10,235 bases of DNA from Coleofasciculus sp. S288 (GCA_020216575.1 JAIUYC010000059.1:1-10235); one strand, 5' to 3'. Shown: positions 1 to 5,432, numbered from the stretch's first letter. A program made the numbers and translations. Notes: generated by a model not told the origin, from the letters alone.

Positions 1-498
1 TACACAGGTGAGGCGTACAATCCCCTTGCCCTGGATAAGCCGCCACCATTGCCTCTACCAGAAAAACTTTGGGGCGATCGCTGGCGGTTTGCCACCCTTC
101 CTGCTGGTAACATTGAGGAGACATTTAGCGATCGCCCCATTCCAATTTTGCAGATGCCAGAATTTCTCCTACCCCTCAATCTAGGCTTGGCGTCAACTGT
201 ACCAGTGCCGGGGGGGGTGATTGATGGCGGACGGCAGTCGATGCAACTGGCGCGTTGGCTTCAGGATGTTCAACCCGTGGCACTCAACTACATCGCAGGT
301 GTGCCTGATGGGTTAATCTTAGAAGCTGGGCTGGTTGACCGTTGGGTTGTTGCCACATTTGAAGATAAAGAAGTGGCAGCAGCCGCACAGATGTATGAAC
401 AACGTAAACAGTTGAGTCAGGGGTTGCACTTTTTACTCGTGCAACCCGATGATTCTGGGATGACTTACACGGGCTTCTGGTTATTGAAGCAAGATTGA
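1..498 (+). CDS. Tab2/Atab2 family RNA-binding protein, C-terminal part (5' truncated by window)
   Basis: The frame is open from base 1 to the TGA at 496-498, giving 165 visible residues; the true start lies upstream of the window, so the internal TTG at 49 is not a start. The visible sequence contains YNPLALDKPPP, then WRFATLPAG, DRPIPILQMPEFLLPLNLG, a VPGGVIDGGRQSM segment, LNYIAG.PDGLILEAGL and a terminal GMTYTGFWLLKQD. I recognise this as the C-terminal half of the cyanobacterial/plastid Tab2 (DUF1092) family. Known role of the family: in Chlamydomonas Tab2 binds the psaB 5' leader and is needed for its translation; Arabidopsis Atab2 acts on photosystem I and II synthesis. In cyanobacteria the role is less defined. 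It is soluble, with no signal peptide or membrane span in the visible part. Codon use looks ordinary for the window and two HIP1 sites fall in it. Family assignment is from memory of sequence patterns but is strong. Confidence 0.87.
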   Translation, partial: YTGEAYNPLALDKPPPLPLPEKLWGDRWRFATLPAGNIEETFSDRPIPILQMPEFLLPLNLGLASTVPVPGGVIDGGRQSMQLARWLQDVQPVALNYIAGVPDGLILEAGLVDRWVVATFEDKEVAAAAQMYEQRKQLSQGLHFLLVQPDDSGMTYTGFWLLKQD

Positions 499-546
499 GT
501 ATGGGGTCAGTTCTTTCAGATATTGGAGCAATGCTGCTTTTGTGAG

Positions 547-699
547 GACTACTCCATTGCTGACATTGCGATTTATCCCTGGGTTGCCATTTATGAATTT
601 CAAAGTCTAACCCTAGACAATCACCCCAACCTCAAACGGTGGGTGGAGAAAGTACAGCAGCGTCCAGCTGTAGAGCGTGGCATAGCAGTACCGACTTAA
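547..699 (+). pseudogene. Glutathione S-transferase C-terminal remnant
   Basis: Reading 547-699 gives DYSIADIAIYPWVAIYEFQS, then a segment with LDNHPNLKRWVEKVQQRP, then AVERGIAVPT and TAA. This is the characteristic C-terminal alpha-helical end of bacterial YfcG/GstA-like glutathione S-transferases, including the structural Asp of the SIAD N-capping box. Only about 50 residues match. The whole N-terminal thioredoxin-like glutathione-binding domain is missing and no plausible ATG/GTG with a ribosome site precedes it. The frame is open back to 499, directly after the stop of the Tab2-family gene and in the same frame, but residues read from 499-546 (VWGQFFQILEQCCFCE) do not look like the family. 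The stop codon is formed by the first bases of the inverted-repeat element at 697, so the element may have clipped the end. Best read as a dead gene fragment; expression as a separate product is unlikely. Confidence 0.72.
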
Positions 700-861
700 G
701 TAGGTAGGCACAAATAAACGATGGTATATCAACAAATGTTAAGAGACTAAAATCCTCTTCCCTTCTGCCCGATTGGTGAGCCTGTCGAACCACTGCCCGA
801 TTGGTGAGCCTGTCGAACCACTGCCTTGTCTCAACGACAAATATTAATGCCGACCTACTTA
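697..861. mobile_element. MITE-like element with 14-bp terminal inverted repeats
   Basis: The left end TAAGTAGGTAGGCA (697-710) and the reverse complement of the right end at 848-861 (TAAGTAGGTCGGCA) match at 13 of 14 positions. The 165 bp between the outer ends have no credible coding frame and hold two 28-bp tandem units. Size, inverted ends and lack of a transposase fit a miniature inverted-repeat element, presumably mobilised in trans. I see no clear target-site duplication, which lowers confidence, and I cannot name the parent insertion sequence. Confidence 0.5.
765..825. repeat. Two identical 28-bp tandem units plus a 5-bp partial third
   Basis: Unit 1 (765-792) and unit 2 (793-820) are identical 28-mers that begin CTGCCCGATT and end GTCGAACCA; 821-825 (CTGCC) starts a third copy. 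The unit holds the string GAGCCTGTCGAACCA, read on the other strand as TGGTTCGACAGGCTC, a string I associate with dispersed bacterial repeats. The array sits inside the inverted-repeat element 697-861. Two contiguous units are too few, and have no spacer, to be a CRISPR. Confidence 0.92.
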
Positions 862-888
862 GAAACTCTATTCTTACCATCTATCAAA

Positions 889-920
889 GTGAAAGGAAGC
901 TTTTTTCAGCTTTTTTTCAC
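889..920 (+). terminator. Hairpin with U-rich 3' arm, candidate Rho-independent terminator
   Basis: In plus-strand RNA, 889-901 (GUGAAAGGAAGCU) can pair along all 13 positions with 908-920 (AGCUUUUUUUCAC), with two G-U wobbles and a 6-nt loop. A shorter fold, AAGCU/AGCUU followed by five U, gives a terminator-like shape. The two wobbles become A-C mismatches on the other strand, so the structure favours plus-strand RNA. It lies downstream of the Tab2-family gene and the GST remnant and could end their transcript. Confidence 0.5.
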
Positions 921-978
921 AAAATATTCACATTGGCTGGGTAGGCTTTAAATAGAAGTTTGACACGGTTTGCCATTC

Positions 979-1009
979 ACCCTCGACTCCAGTGACGAGG
1001 GTATTTTTT
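979..1009 (+). terminator. Rho-independent terminator
   Basis: ACCCTCG (979-985) pairs perfectly with CGAGGGT (996-1002) around a 10-nt loop and is followed by A and six T (1004-1009). The T-tract is on the plus strand only; read from the other side the stem is followed by GAATGGC, so it does not serve the minus-strand Nif11 gene. It may be a backup terminator for the upstream block or the end of a short RNA starting near 962. Confidence 0.65.
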
Positions 1010-1026
1010 ATGGTCAAGCCTAAGCT

Positions 1027-1308
1027 TTAATGTTTAAATAACTTATTGACAAGCTTTTGAGCCATTTCAGGTTCTTTGAGTCCCCCTGCTACCGTTGCAA
1101 GTTCGCGATCGCTAAGTTCAGATACGTCTGAATAAACATTGATTACGGCTTCTAATTCCGACTCGCTAAACGACAAGCCTCTCTCAGCCGCTAGCTCTAC
1201 GGTAAGCTTGACAGCAGTTTCCCGATCAGGCGCTGCAAGGATTCTCTGGTTCATCGCTTCGTCTTGCTGTACTATTTCAAAGAATCGTTCGACATTGGCT
1301 ATTGACAT
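1027..1308 (-). CDS. Nif11-type leader peptide, putative RiPP precursor (93 aa)
   Basis: The product opens MSIANVERFFEIVQQDEAMN, with the Nif11 pattern of an N-terminal helix (F-x-E-x-V-x-x-D at about 10-16), and continues to a LSDRELATVAGG segment at 65-76. The Gly-Gly at 75-76 matches the double-glycine leader processing site used by C39-peptidase ABC exporters. Known of the family: Nif11-type leaders precede modified or bacteriocin-like core peptides, but many members have no proven product. The inferred core is only 17 residues (77-93, LKEPEMAQKLVNKLFKH). It has no Cys, Ser or Thr, so it cannot form lanthionines, thiazoles or disulfides; it is net cationic and could form an amphipathic helix. 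No modifying enzyme, peptidase or exporter lies in the window. GGAG (plus-strand CTCC, 1322-1325) lies 13 nt before the ATG, somewhat far. The gene is monocistronic on the minus strand, with a long leader. Confidence 0.82.
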   Translation of the reverse strand: MSIANVERFFEIVQQDEAMNQRILAAPDRETAVKLTVELAAERGLSFSESELEAVINVYSDVSELSDRELATVAGGLKEPEMAQKLVNKLFKH

Positions 1309-1330
1309 TGACCGTTCTTAACTCCGTGAA

Positions 1331-1376
1331 AGGGTTTTATCGCAATTCTTACACAAGTGAGATATGTCAAAACCCT
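1331..1376 (-). promoter_or_regulatory. Inverted repeat in the Nif11 leader
   Basis: AGGGTTTT (1331-1338) and AAAACCCT (1369-1376) are perfect 8-bp inverted copies separated by 30 bp. In minus-strand RNA this would be a stem just 5' of the GGAG at 1325-1322, so it could shape access to the ribosome site. Inference only. Confidence 0.35.
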
Positions 1377-1443
1377 CATATATAAAGGCTTTCAACGGCT
1401 GAGAACATACCTCATCCAATACAGAAATGCTATGCATAATAAA

Positions 1444-1471
1444 ATCTTAAACTCTTGAATTCAGGTGTCAA
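1444..1471 (-). promoter_or_regulatory. Candidate sigma70-type promoter for the Nif11 gene
   Basis: On the minus strand TTGACA (1471-1466) is followed after 16 bp by TAAGAT (1449-1444), a perfect -35 and a 4 of 6 match to TATAAT. Transcription would start near 1437 and give a leader of about 130 nt. A second TTGACA at 1370-1365 has no -10 at a workable distance. Confidence 0.4.
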
Positions 1472-1504
1472 CTCAGATAAATTCAGGTAAATTCAGGAGT
1501 TTAC
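1458..1504 (-). repeat. Three CCTGAATT boxes and a GTAAA-N8-TTTAC dyad around the promoter
   Basis: AATTCAGG on the plus strand occurs at 1458-1465, 1480-1487 and 1490-1497. One box fills part of the spacer between the candidate -35 and -10; the other two lie just upstream of the -35. Start-to-start distances are 22 and 10 bp, close to two turns and one turn of the helix. Overlapping them, GTAAA (1487-1491) and TTTAC (1500-1504) form a dyad with an 8-bp centre. The layout is that of a regulator-binding array, but no known box fits exactly; NtcA boxes are GTA-N8-TAC, which differs. Confidence 0.5.
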
Positions 1505-1574
1505 AGAAAAATTTGGGAAACACTCGGAATTCTACAGGCAACTGACGGGTATAAAAAAAACTTAACTATTACTG

Positions 1575-1679
1575 ACTCCCTTCCCACCCCAAGATTACTT
1601 ATCTTTTGTTTCCCTCTGCGCCTTGGAGTGTCTTCTGTGATTTGTAAAAAAATAGGTATTCTTCAAGCGGGAAGGGAGT
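1575..1679. repeat. 11-bp perfect inverted repeat spanning 105 bp
   Basis: ACTCCCTTCCC (1575-1585) and GGGAAGGGAGT (1669-1679) are exact inverted copies enclosing 83 bp. The inside includes TTTCCCTCTGCGCCTTGG (about 1610-1627), which resembles a CTCTGCGCC-type string common between cyanobacterial genes, as far as I recall. It may be a decayed small repeat element or a long-range RNA stem. Confidence 0.45.
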
Positions 1680-1779
1680 ACAGCTGAACAGTCTTGGCCG
1701 AAAACAGTCTTGCTTTTCCATATGAAGCTAGAGGATACTTTTGCCAGACTATACCCGAAAGGTTCCAGCGACTCCACCT

Positions 1780-2589
1780 ATGCTAGCCAACGCCCCTACA
1801 ATTCTTGCCCTCGATTTTGATGGCGTTCTCTGTGACGGATTGCTCGAATATTTTCAGACGGCTTGGCGCACCTACTGTCACATCTGGAATCCCGACAGCG
1901 AGATACCTCCTAATGACCTAGCCTCCAAATTCTACCGCTTGCGACCCGTAATCGAGATCGGGTGGGAAATGCCAGTACTGCTTCGAGCGCTGGTTCTGGG
2001 AGTTCCAGACGAAAAGATTTCACAGGATTGGTCTGTTGTAGTCCTGGAAATCATTGAATCAGAAAAGTTAGATACTGCAACGATTGGCAAAACGCTGGAT
2101 GGAATCCGGGATGAATGGATTGCCACAGATTTAGAGGGATGGCTGAGCCTGCATCGATTTTATCCCGGTGTAATCGAGCGGTTGCAGTACATTCTATCTC
2201 CTGCGCCAACCTCGCTCGCCAATACATCCACACAGCTATTCATTGTTACCACTAAAGAAGGGCGCTTTGTAAAGCAGCTATTGCAGCAACAAGATGTCGA
2301 ATTTTCTGAGGAGAGGATTATCGGCAAAGAAACCAAACGCCCCAAACACCAAACACTACGCCAACTGCTTGAGAATGCCCTAGGCAAAGCGGCAACGCTT
2401 TGGTTTGTAGAAGACCGACTAAAAACCTTACAATTAGTACAACAGCAACCTGACCTGAAAAATGTGAAACTCTACCTGGCAGATTGGGGATACAACACAA
2501 AAGCTCATCAAGAATTTGTCCGCAATGACCCAAACATTCGGCTGTTGTCCCTTTGTGTGTTTGTCCAGGATTTTTCAGCTTGGCCCTAA
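1780..2589 (+). CDS. HAD family hydrolase (about 269 aa)
   Basis: A HAD-superfamily phosphatase-like protein that would use an aspartyl-phosphate intermediate; its substrate is unknown. The first loop is ILALDFDGVLCDG, with the nucleophile and general acid Asp as the two D of DFD. Next come a helical cap, IVTTKEGR with the motif II Thr, KRPKHQ with the motif III Lys, and WFVEDRLKTL with the motif IV acidic pair. Counting from the TTG at 1741, these are at about residues 25/27, 170, 199-202 and 224-225. The terminal LADWGYNT..., then LLSLCVFVQDFSAWP, matches what I recall of a cyanobacteria-specific HAD subgroup. I chose the ATG at 1780 because it leaves the usual short lead before the DFDGV loop. 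The alternative TTG at 1741 has a better ribosome site (AGAGG 1730-1734) and adds 13 residues of low-information sequence. No operon partner is close. Confidence 0.85.
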   Translation: MLANAPTILALDFDGVLCDGLLEYFQTAWRTYCHIWNPDSEIPPNDLASKFYRLRPVIEIGWEMPVLLRALVLGVPDEKISQDWSVVVLEIIESEKLDTATIGKTLDGIRDEWIATDLEGWLSLHRFYPGVIERLQYILSPAPTSLANTSTQLFIVTTKEGRFVKQLLQQQDVEFSEERIIGKETKRPKHQTLRQLLENALGKAATLWFVEDRLKTLQLVQQQPDLKNVKLYLADWGYNTKAHQEFVRNDPNIRLLSLCVFVQDFSAWP

Positions 2590-2620
2590 CCGAAGTAAGG
2601 AGTTCATTCAAAACTCAACG

Positions 2621-2640
2621 TTTAAAGTTCAGCCTTTAAA
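2621..2640 (+). terminator. Weak hairpin after the HAD gene
   Basis: TTTAAAG (2621-2627) pairs with CTTTAAA (2634-2640) around a 6-nt loop. A T-run (TTTTTT) follows only after about 11 bases. The stem is AT-rich, so this is a weak terminator candidate. Confidence 0.25.
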
Positions 2641-2667
2641 AAAACTTAAATTTTTTAGCCACTTGTC

Positions 2668-2696
2668 TTGACTTAACGCCAAAAATAAGGCTGTAT
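2668..2696 (+). promoter_or_regulatory. Candidate promoter upstream of the M48 peptidase
   Basis: TTGACT (2668-2673) is followed after 17 bp by CTGTAT (2691-2696). The -35 is good and the -10 poor. It lies about 140 bp before the ATG at 2836 and would place the dyad at 2753-2775 in the leader. Confidence 0.3.
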
Positions 2697-2752
2697 CTCT
2701 CCTGTTGGTTATGAATGATGCGATCGCTAAGCTCCACTCAAACCTTGTGCTA

Positions 2753-2775
2753 AATTAACCAAAAAACGGTTAATT
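2753..2775. promoter_or_regulatory. Perfect 8-bp dyad upstream of the M48 peptidase
   Basis: AATTAACC (2753-2760) and GGTTAATT (2768-2775) are exact inverted copies around AAAAAAC. The size and AT-rich centre fit an operator for a dimeric regulator; a leader hairpin is the other reading. Confidence 0.4.
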
Positions 2776-2835
2776 GATTAGGAGTGAAGCTCCACAGATG
2801 CATTGTTTATAGTTCCTTGCACCCCCCTATTCCCT

Positions 2836-3810
2836 ATGCCAAGTTACCCTGGAATTTCTAGCGAAGCCTTCAGACACCCGCTCGACAGACAAGCCGAACA
2901 AGCATTGCGCAGCGTTCCTGGCTTTGATTTGGTCGCCCGAAAGTTCGTGGAATTTCTCTATGAGCGCCCCCAGCTCGTCTATCTCATGGGCAATAGCATC
3001 CAGGTAGGACCGCGCCAGTATTCTACGATTTATCGCCTATTTCGAGAATGCATTCGGGATTTAGACATCCATCCAGAACCCACTCTATTTGTTAATCAAA
3101 ACCCCCAAGTGAATAGCTATGCCTTGGGTCAAGAGCATCCCTATGTCGTGATTAACACAGGTTTATTAGATTTGCTGGGTGAAGCTGAAATCCGCACGAT
3201 TCTGGCTCATGAATTAGGGCATATCAAATGCGGTCATACTATCCTAATTCAAATGGGAATTTGGCTCATGAGTGCCGTCTCAATGCTCAGTGAAGTGACG
3301 CTGGGTTTGGGGAATCTTGTCAGCAGTGGCTTAATTTATGCTTTTTATGAATGGCGTCGTAAAGCTGAGTTATCCTCTGATCGAGCGGCTTTACTGGTAA
3401 CAGACGATCTGAAACTTGTCATGCAGACAATGATGAACGTTGCTGGAGGGAGTAACCGCTATGGCCACGAATGCAGCCTTGACGAATTCATCCGTCAATC
3501 AGAACGTTATCAAGAACTCGACCAAGATAACCTCAATCAGGTTTACAAATTTTTACTCTATAACGGAGCGAATGGTTCCCTGCTGACCCATCCCTTTCCG
3601 GTTGACCGCTTACGCTATTTGCGAGAGTGGGCGATTTCACAGGAGTATCAGCAAATTCGTCAGGGCAATTACCGACGTGCCACAGCCGAGGGAGCTGTTG
3701 ATGTGGCAGCACAACCGCCCAAGAGTGAGGAGGTGGAAACCTTACGGCGTCAAGTTGAGGAACTGCAACAGGAAATCGACCGTTTCAAGTCGGAGTCCAA
3801 TCATCCCTAA
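2836..3810 (+). CDS. M48 family zinc metallopeptidase (324 aa)
   Basis: A membrane-associated zinc endopeptidase of the M48 (HtpX/Ste24-like) type. From the ATG at 2836, HELGH at residues 125-129 supplies the two zinc His and the catalytic Glu. The third ligand is the Glu of ELSSDRAALL at 178, four residues before the conserved Asp 182. Between them, residues about 137-170 are hydrophobic and could form one or two membrane segments or a hairpin. The C-terminal 27 residues are a short coiled coil (L303, V307, L310, I314, F317). The N-terminus MPSYPGISSEAFRHPLDRQA is the start I recall for cyanobacterial members, so the ATG at 2836 is preferred over the in-frame TTG at 2803. Neither has a good Shine-Dalgarno site. 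Likely role: membrane protein quality control or regulated cleavage; the substrate is unknown. It stands alone, with a dyad and a candidate promoter upstream. Confidence 0.9.
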   Translation: MPSYPGISSEAFRHPLDRQAEQALRSVPGFDLVARKFVEFLYERPQLVYLMGNSIQVGPRQYSTIYRLFRECIRDLDIHPEPTLFVNQNPQVNSYALGQEHPYVVINTGLLDLLGEAEIRTILAHELGHIKCGHTILIQMGIWLMSAVSMLSEVTLGLGNLVSSGLIYAFYEWRRKAELSSDRAALLVTDDLKLVMQTMMNVAGGSNRYGHECSLDEFIRQSERYQELDQDNLNQVYKFLLYNGANGSLLTHPFPVDRLRYLREWAISQEYQQIRQGNYRRATAEGAVDVAAQPPKSEEVETLRRQVEELQQEIDRFKSESNHP

Positions 3811-3984
3811 ATTGGCGTTTGTGGAGGAATGGTGTTCAATATGCTCTCCTGAAATTTTTGGCAATCCGAATCGGACATCTAATCTAAAGAAGTAAGCTAA
3901 AAGCGAGGCTTCGGGTTCTTATATTTTTTCATAAAAATTTATATCATGAGTTTATGCTATCTTCAAAAAAATCGTGAAGTTGTC

Positions 3985-4013
3985 AAGCCTACTTACAGAC
4001 GACCAGTAGCCTT
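3985..4013 (+). promoter_or_regulatory. Hairpin in the leader of the 449-aa protein
   Basis: AAGCCTACT (3985-3993) and AGTAGCCTT (4005-4013) can pair at 8 of 9 positions around an 11-nt loop. The rest of the 3811-4081 gap is AT-rich. It shows a small dyad TCCGA-A-TCGGA (3865-3875) and no clear terminator for the M48 gene. Confidence 0.3.
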
Positions 4014-4081
4014 GTCGCAGGATGCCTTTGGCTTCCTCTCGTTACACTTTAGCAAGGGCGTCAGTGTCCTCAGGTATTTTC

Positions 4082-5431
4082 ATGATCAGGGATATTCTGT
4101 CAGAAGGTCATCAAACTGAGCCACGCATCAAGCTAAATCGGTCAGGGTTCTCTACTCAGCAAGCTCAGGAAATGATCTATCAGTTCTTGTTAGAACTTGT
4201 TAGGCAACAACCGCCAGCGAAAGTTTTACAAGAGTTTAAAAGTTTGTTCATTGATTATGAGCCTTCGGCTATTAATGCCGATGTGCTAAGGGCAATATCG
4301 GAACTCATTTTCTCAAATAATGAAAAAGATTTCCGGCATACCCTCAAGCGCTCTTGCTACATTCTCGTCAACAACTGGGATACGTTGAGAAACTATCCCT
4401 CGATTAAAGACTTAGTCGATCTATTTGCCGACTTTAAACTCTCTAAGAGAACACTATCTCCTGCTGTCAGTCGATTGCGAACTTGGTTGGCAAATTTTGT
4501 CAAGAGTCAAGACTACCAAGAACTTAAGTTATTCATTACTAAATACGGATACGGCGATAAAGACCATTGGAGCAAGCGCTACACCTCCTATCTATTAGTT
4601 CCTCAATATACTAATTTAAATAATCCTGTAGAACAGCGAGAGGCAGCAAGAACGCTATCAAAAAAACTGAAAGATCAGTTTAAGTTCGAGCTCGCGATGT
4701 ACACAGCCCGTTCTCAATCTTCTGTTACGAAGGATAAGATTCCCAAAAACCCGACTGGCCTTGGCGATGAAGTGCTGCGTTTTATTAAAGTGATTGTAGT
4801 AAGGCGTGGTTCTTTTAGCTATGAAAATTTGGCAAATATTTTTATCGAACAAACTCGAAAGGTTCACTACAAGCATTTCAAGTCTTGTTTGCAAAAGTAT
4901 TTAATATTTTCAGTCGCTAATAAAGATTTTGTAGAAATTATCAAGACCAAGTTAGCAGAAAAGTTAGAATCGCTGTATGAGAATTATCATCAGGAAACGC
5001 TCGATGACGCTTTGTTCCTGAGAACCTGTAATAAGGTTATTGATTATTTGACCACAGAAGATCAGAAGAAACCTTCGGGATTGTTCGTTTTATTGATGTC
5101 TCAAGGAAATCCTCTTACTTTAGTCGTCGTCCTACTCAAGATTATTTTAATCTGCCCCAATGCTCGTACTCATCTAGAGACTTGCATCGCTAAATTGATT
5201 GAATATTACATGAATTACCCAGAAGACGAATGTAAGTGGGTGGTTAATTTTTTTGAAGTCTTTAACATAACATTTGCTATTCATGCTGATAACGTCCAAT
5301 ACAACTTGATTAAGATGGACGAGCAGAAACAGAATAAACCATCAGAAACCGAGCTAGACAAATACCGAGTTTTTTCTCAACTTCGAGACTGTAGTAGCCA
5401 AGACGGCTCTCAGGAGGCGATGCCGAGATAA
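4082..5431 (+). CDS. Conserved cyanobacterial protein of unknown function (449 aa)
   Basis: I do not recognise a named domain. The product from MIRDILSEGHQTEPRIKLNR looks like a hypothetical protein I recall as conserved across cyanobacteria. It is largely alpha-helical and soluble, with no signal peptide. One hydrophobic stretch (PLTLVVVLLKIILICP, residues about 342-357) may be a buried helix and not a membrane span. Charged segments such as FRHTLKRSCYILVNNW and NNPVEQREAARTLSKKLKDQFKF alternate with hydrophobic helices, a pattern seen in helical-repeat scaffolds. The tail from about residue 420 (EQKQNKPSETELDK...) is polar and probably disordered. An ATG at 4022 adds 20 residues in frame, but that extension (MPLASSRYTLARASVSSGIF) looks like read-through leader, so I prefer 4082, where CAGG (4071-4074) precedes the ATG by 7 nt. 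It converges with the membrane-protein gene downstream. Confidence 0.78.
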   Translation: MIRDILSEGHQTEPRIKLNRSGFSTQQAQEMIYQFLLELVRQQPPAKVLQEFKSLFIDYEPSAINADVLRAISELIFSNNEKDFRHTLKRSCYILVNNWDTLRNYPSIKDLVDLFADFKLSKRTLSPAVSRLRTWLANFVKSQDYQELKLFITKYGYGDKDHWSKRYTSYLLVPQYTNLNNPVEQREAARTLSKKLKDQFKFELAMYTARSQSSVTKDKIPKNPTGLGDEVLRFIKVIVVRRGSFSYENLANIFIEQTRKVHYKHFKSCLQKYLIFSVANKDFVEIIKTKLAEKLESLYENYHQETLDDALFLRTCNKVIDYLTTEDQKKPSGLFVLLMSQGNPLTLVVVLLKIILICPNARTHLETCIAKLIEYYMNYPEDECKWVVNFFEVFNITFAIHADNVQYNLIKMDEQKQNKPSETELDKYRVFSQLRDCSSQDGSQEAMPR

Positions 5432-5432
5432 A

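Larger units (their letters stand above)
700..1026. other. Intergenic stretch between the GST remnant and the Nif11 gene
   Basis: This 327-bp gap holds the bulk of the MITE-like element, then two plus-strand hairpins with U-tracts (889-920 and 979-1009) and 58 bp between them. No coding frame is convincing: a minus-strand 82-codon frame at 632-880 simply runs across the tandem repeat and the antisense of the GST remnant. No tRNA-like fold was seen. Confidence 0.7.
1309..1740. other. Divergent intergenic region between the Nif11 gene and the HAD gene
   Basis: This 432-bp gap separates divergent genes. Next to the Nif11 start are a long inverted repeat (1331-1376), a candidate minus-strand promoter (1444-1471) and three CCTGAATT boxes. 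Further right are an 11-bp perfect inverted repeat enclosing 83 bp (1575-1679) and a direct repeat AACAGTCTTG at 1687-1696 and 1703-1712, 16 bp apart. No credible coding frame was found; a 60-codon minus-strand frame at 1595-1777 has no family features and overlaps the HAD start. Confidence 0.65.

Noticed and set aside
765..825. CRISPR array
   Set aside because: The two 28-bp units are contiguous with no spacers, and there are no cas genes.
632..880. Minus-strand 82-codon frame
   Set aside because: It is antisense to the GST remnant and translates the tandem repeat and element ends; no family features or ribosome site.
1139..1321. Plus-strand 60-codon frame
   Set aside because: Ser/Ala-rich antisense shadow of the Nif11 gene, whose frame has clear family motifs.
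1487..1504. NtcA-binding site
   Set aside because: NtcA boxes are GTA-N8-TAC; here GTA and TAC are 12 bp apart, so the dyad is reported only as an unknown site.
1595..1777. Minus-strand 60-codon frame in the Nif11-HAD gap
   Set aside because: No recognisable features, crosses the HAD start region and one arm of the inverted repeat.
2318..2611. Minus-strand 97-codon frame
   Set aside because: Antisense to the conserved C-terminal half of the HAD protein; Cys/Trp-rich translation typical of a shadow.
2798..2812. Four-codon leader frame (ATG to TAG) after GGAG before the M48 gene
   Set aside because: The GGAG is 14 nt away and a frame this short is expected by chance; no attenuator fold ties it to the gene.
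3602..3895. Plus-strand 97-codon frame overlapping the end of the M48 gene
   Set aside because: Mostly the M48 gene in another frame, with a basic low-quality translation and no ribosome site.
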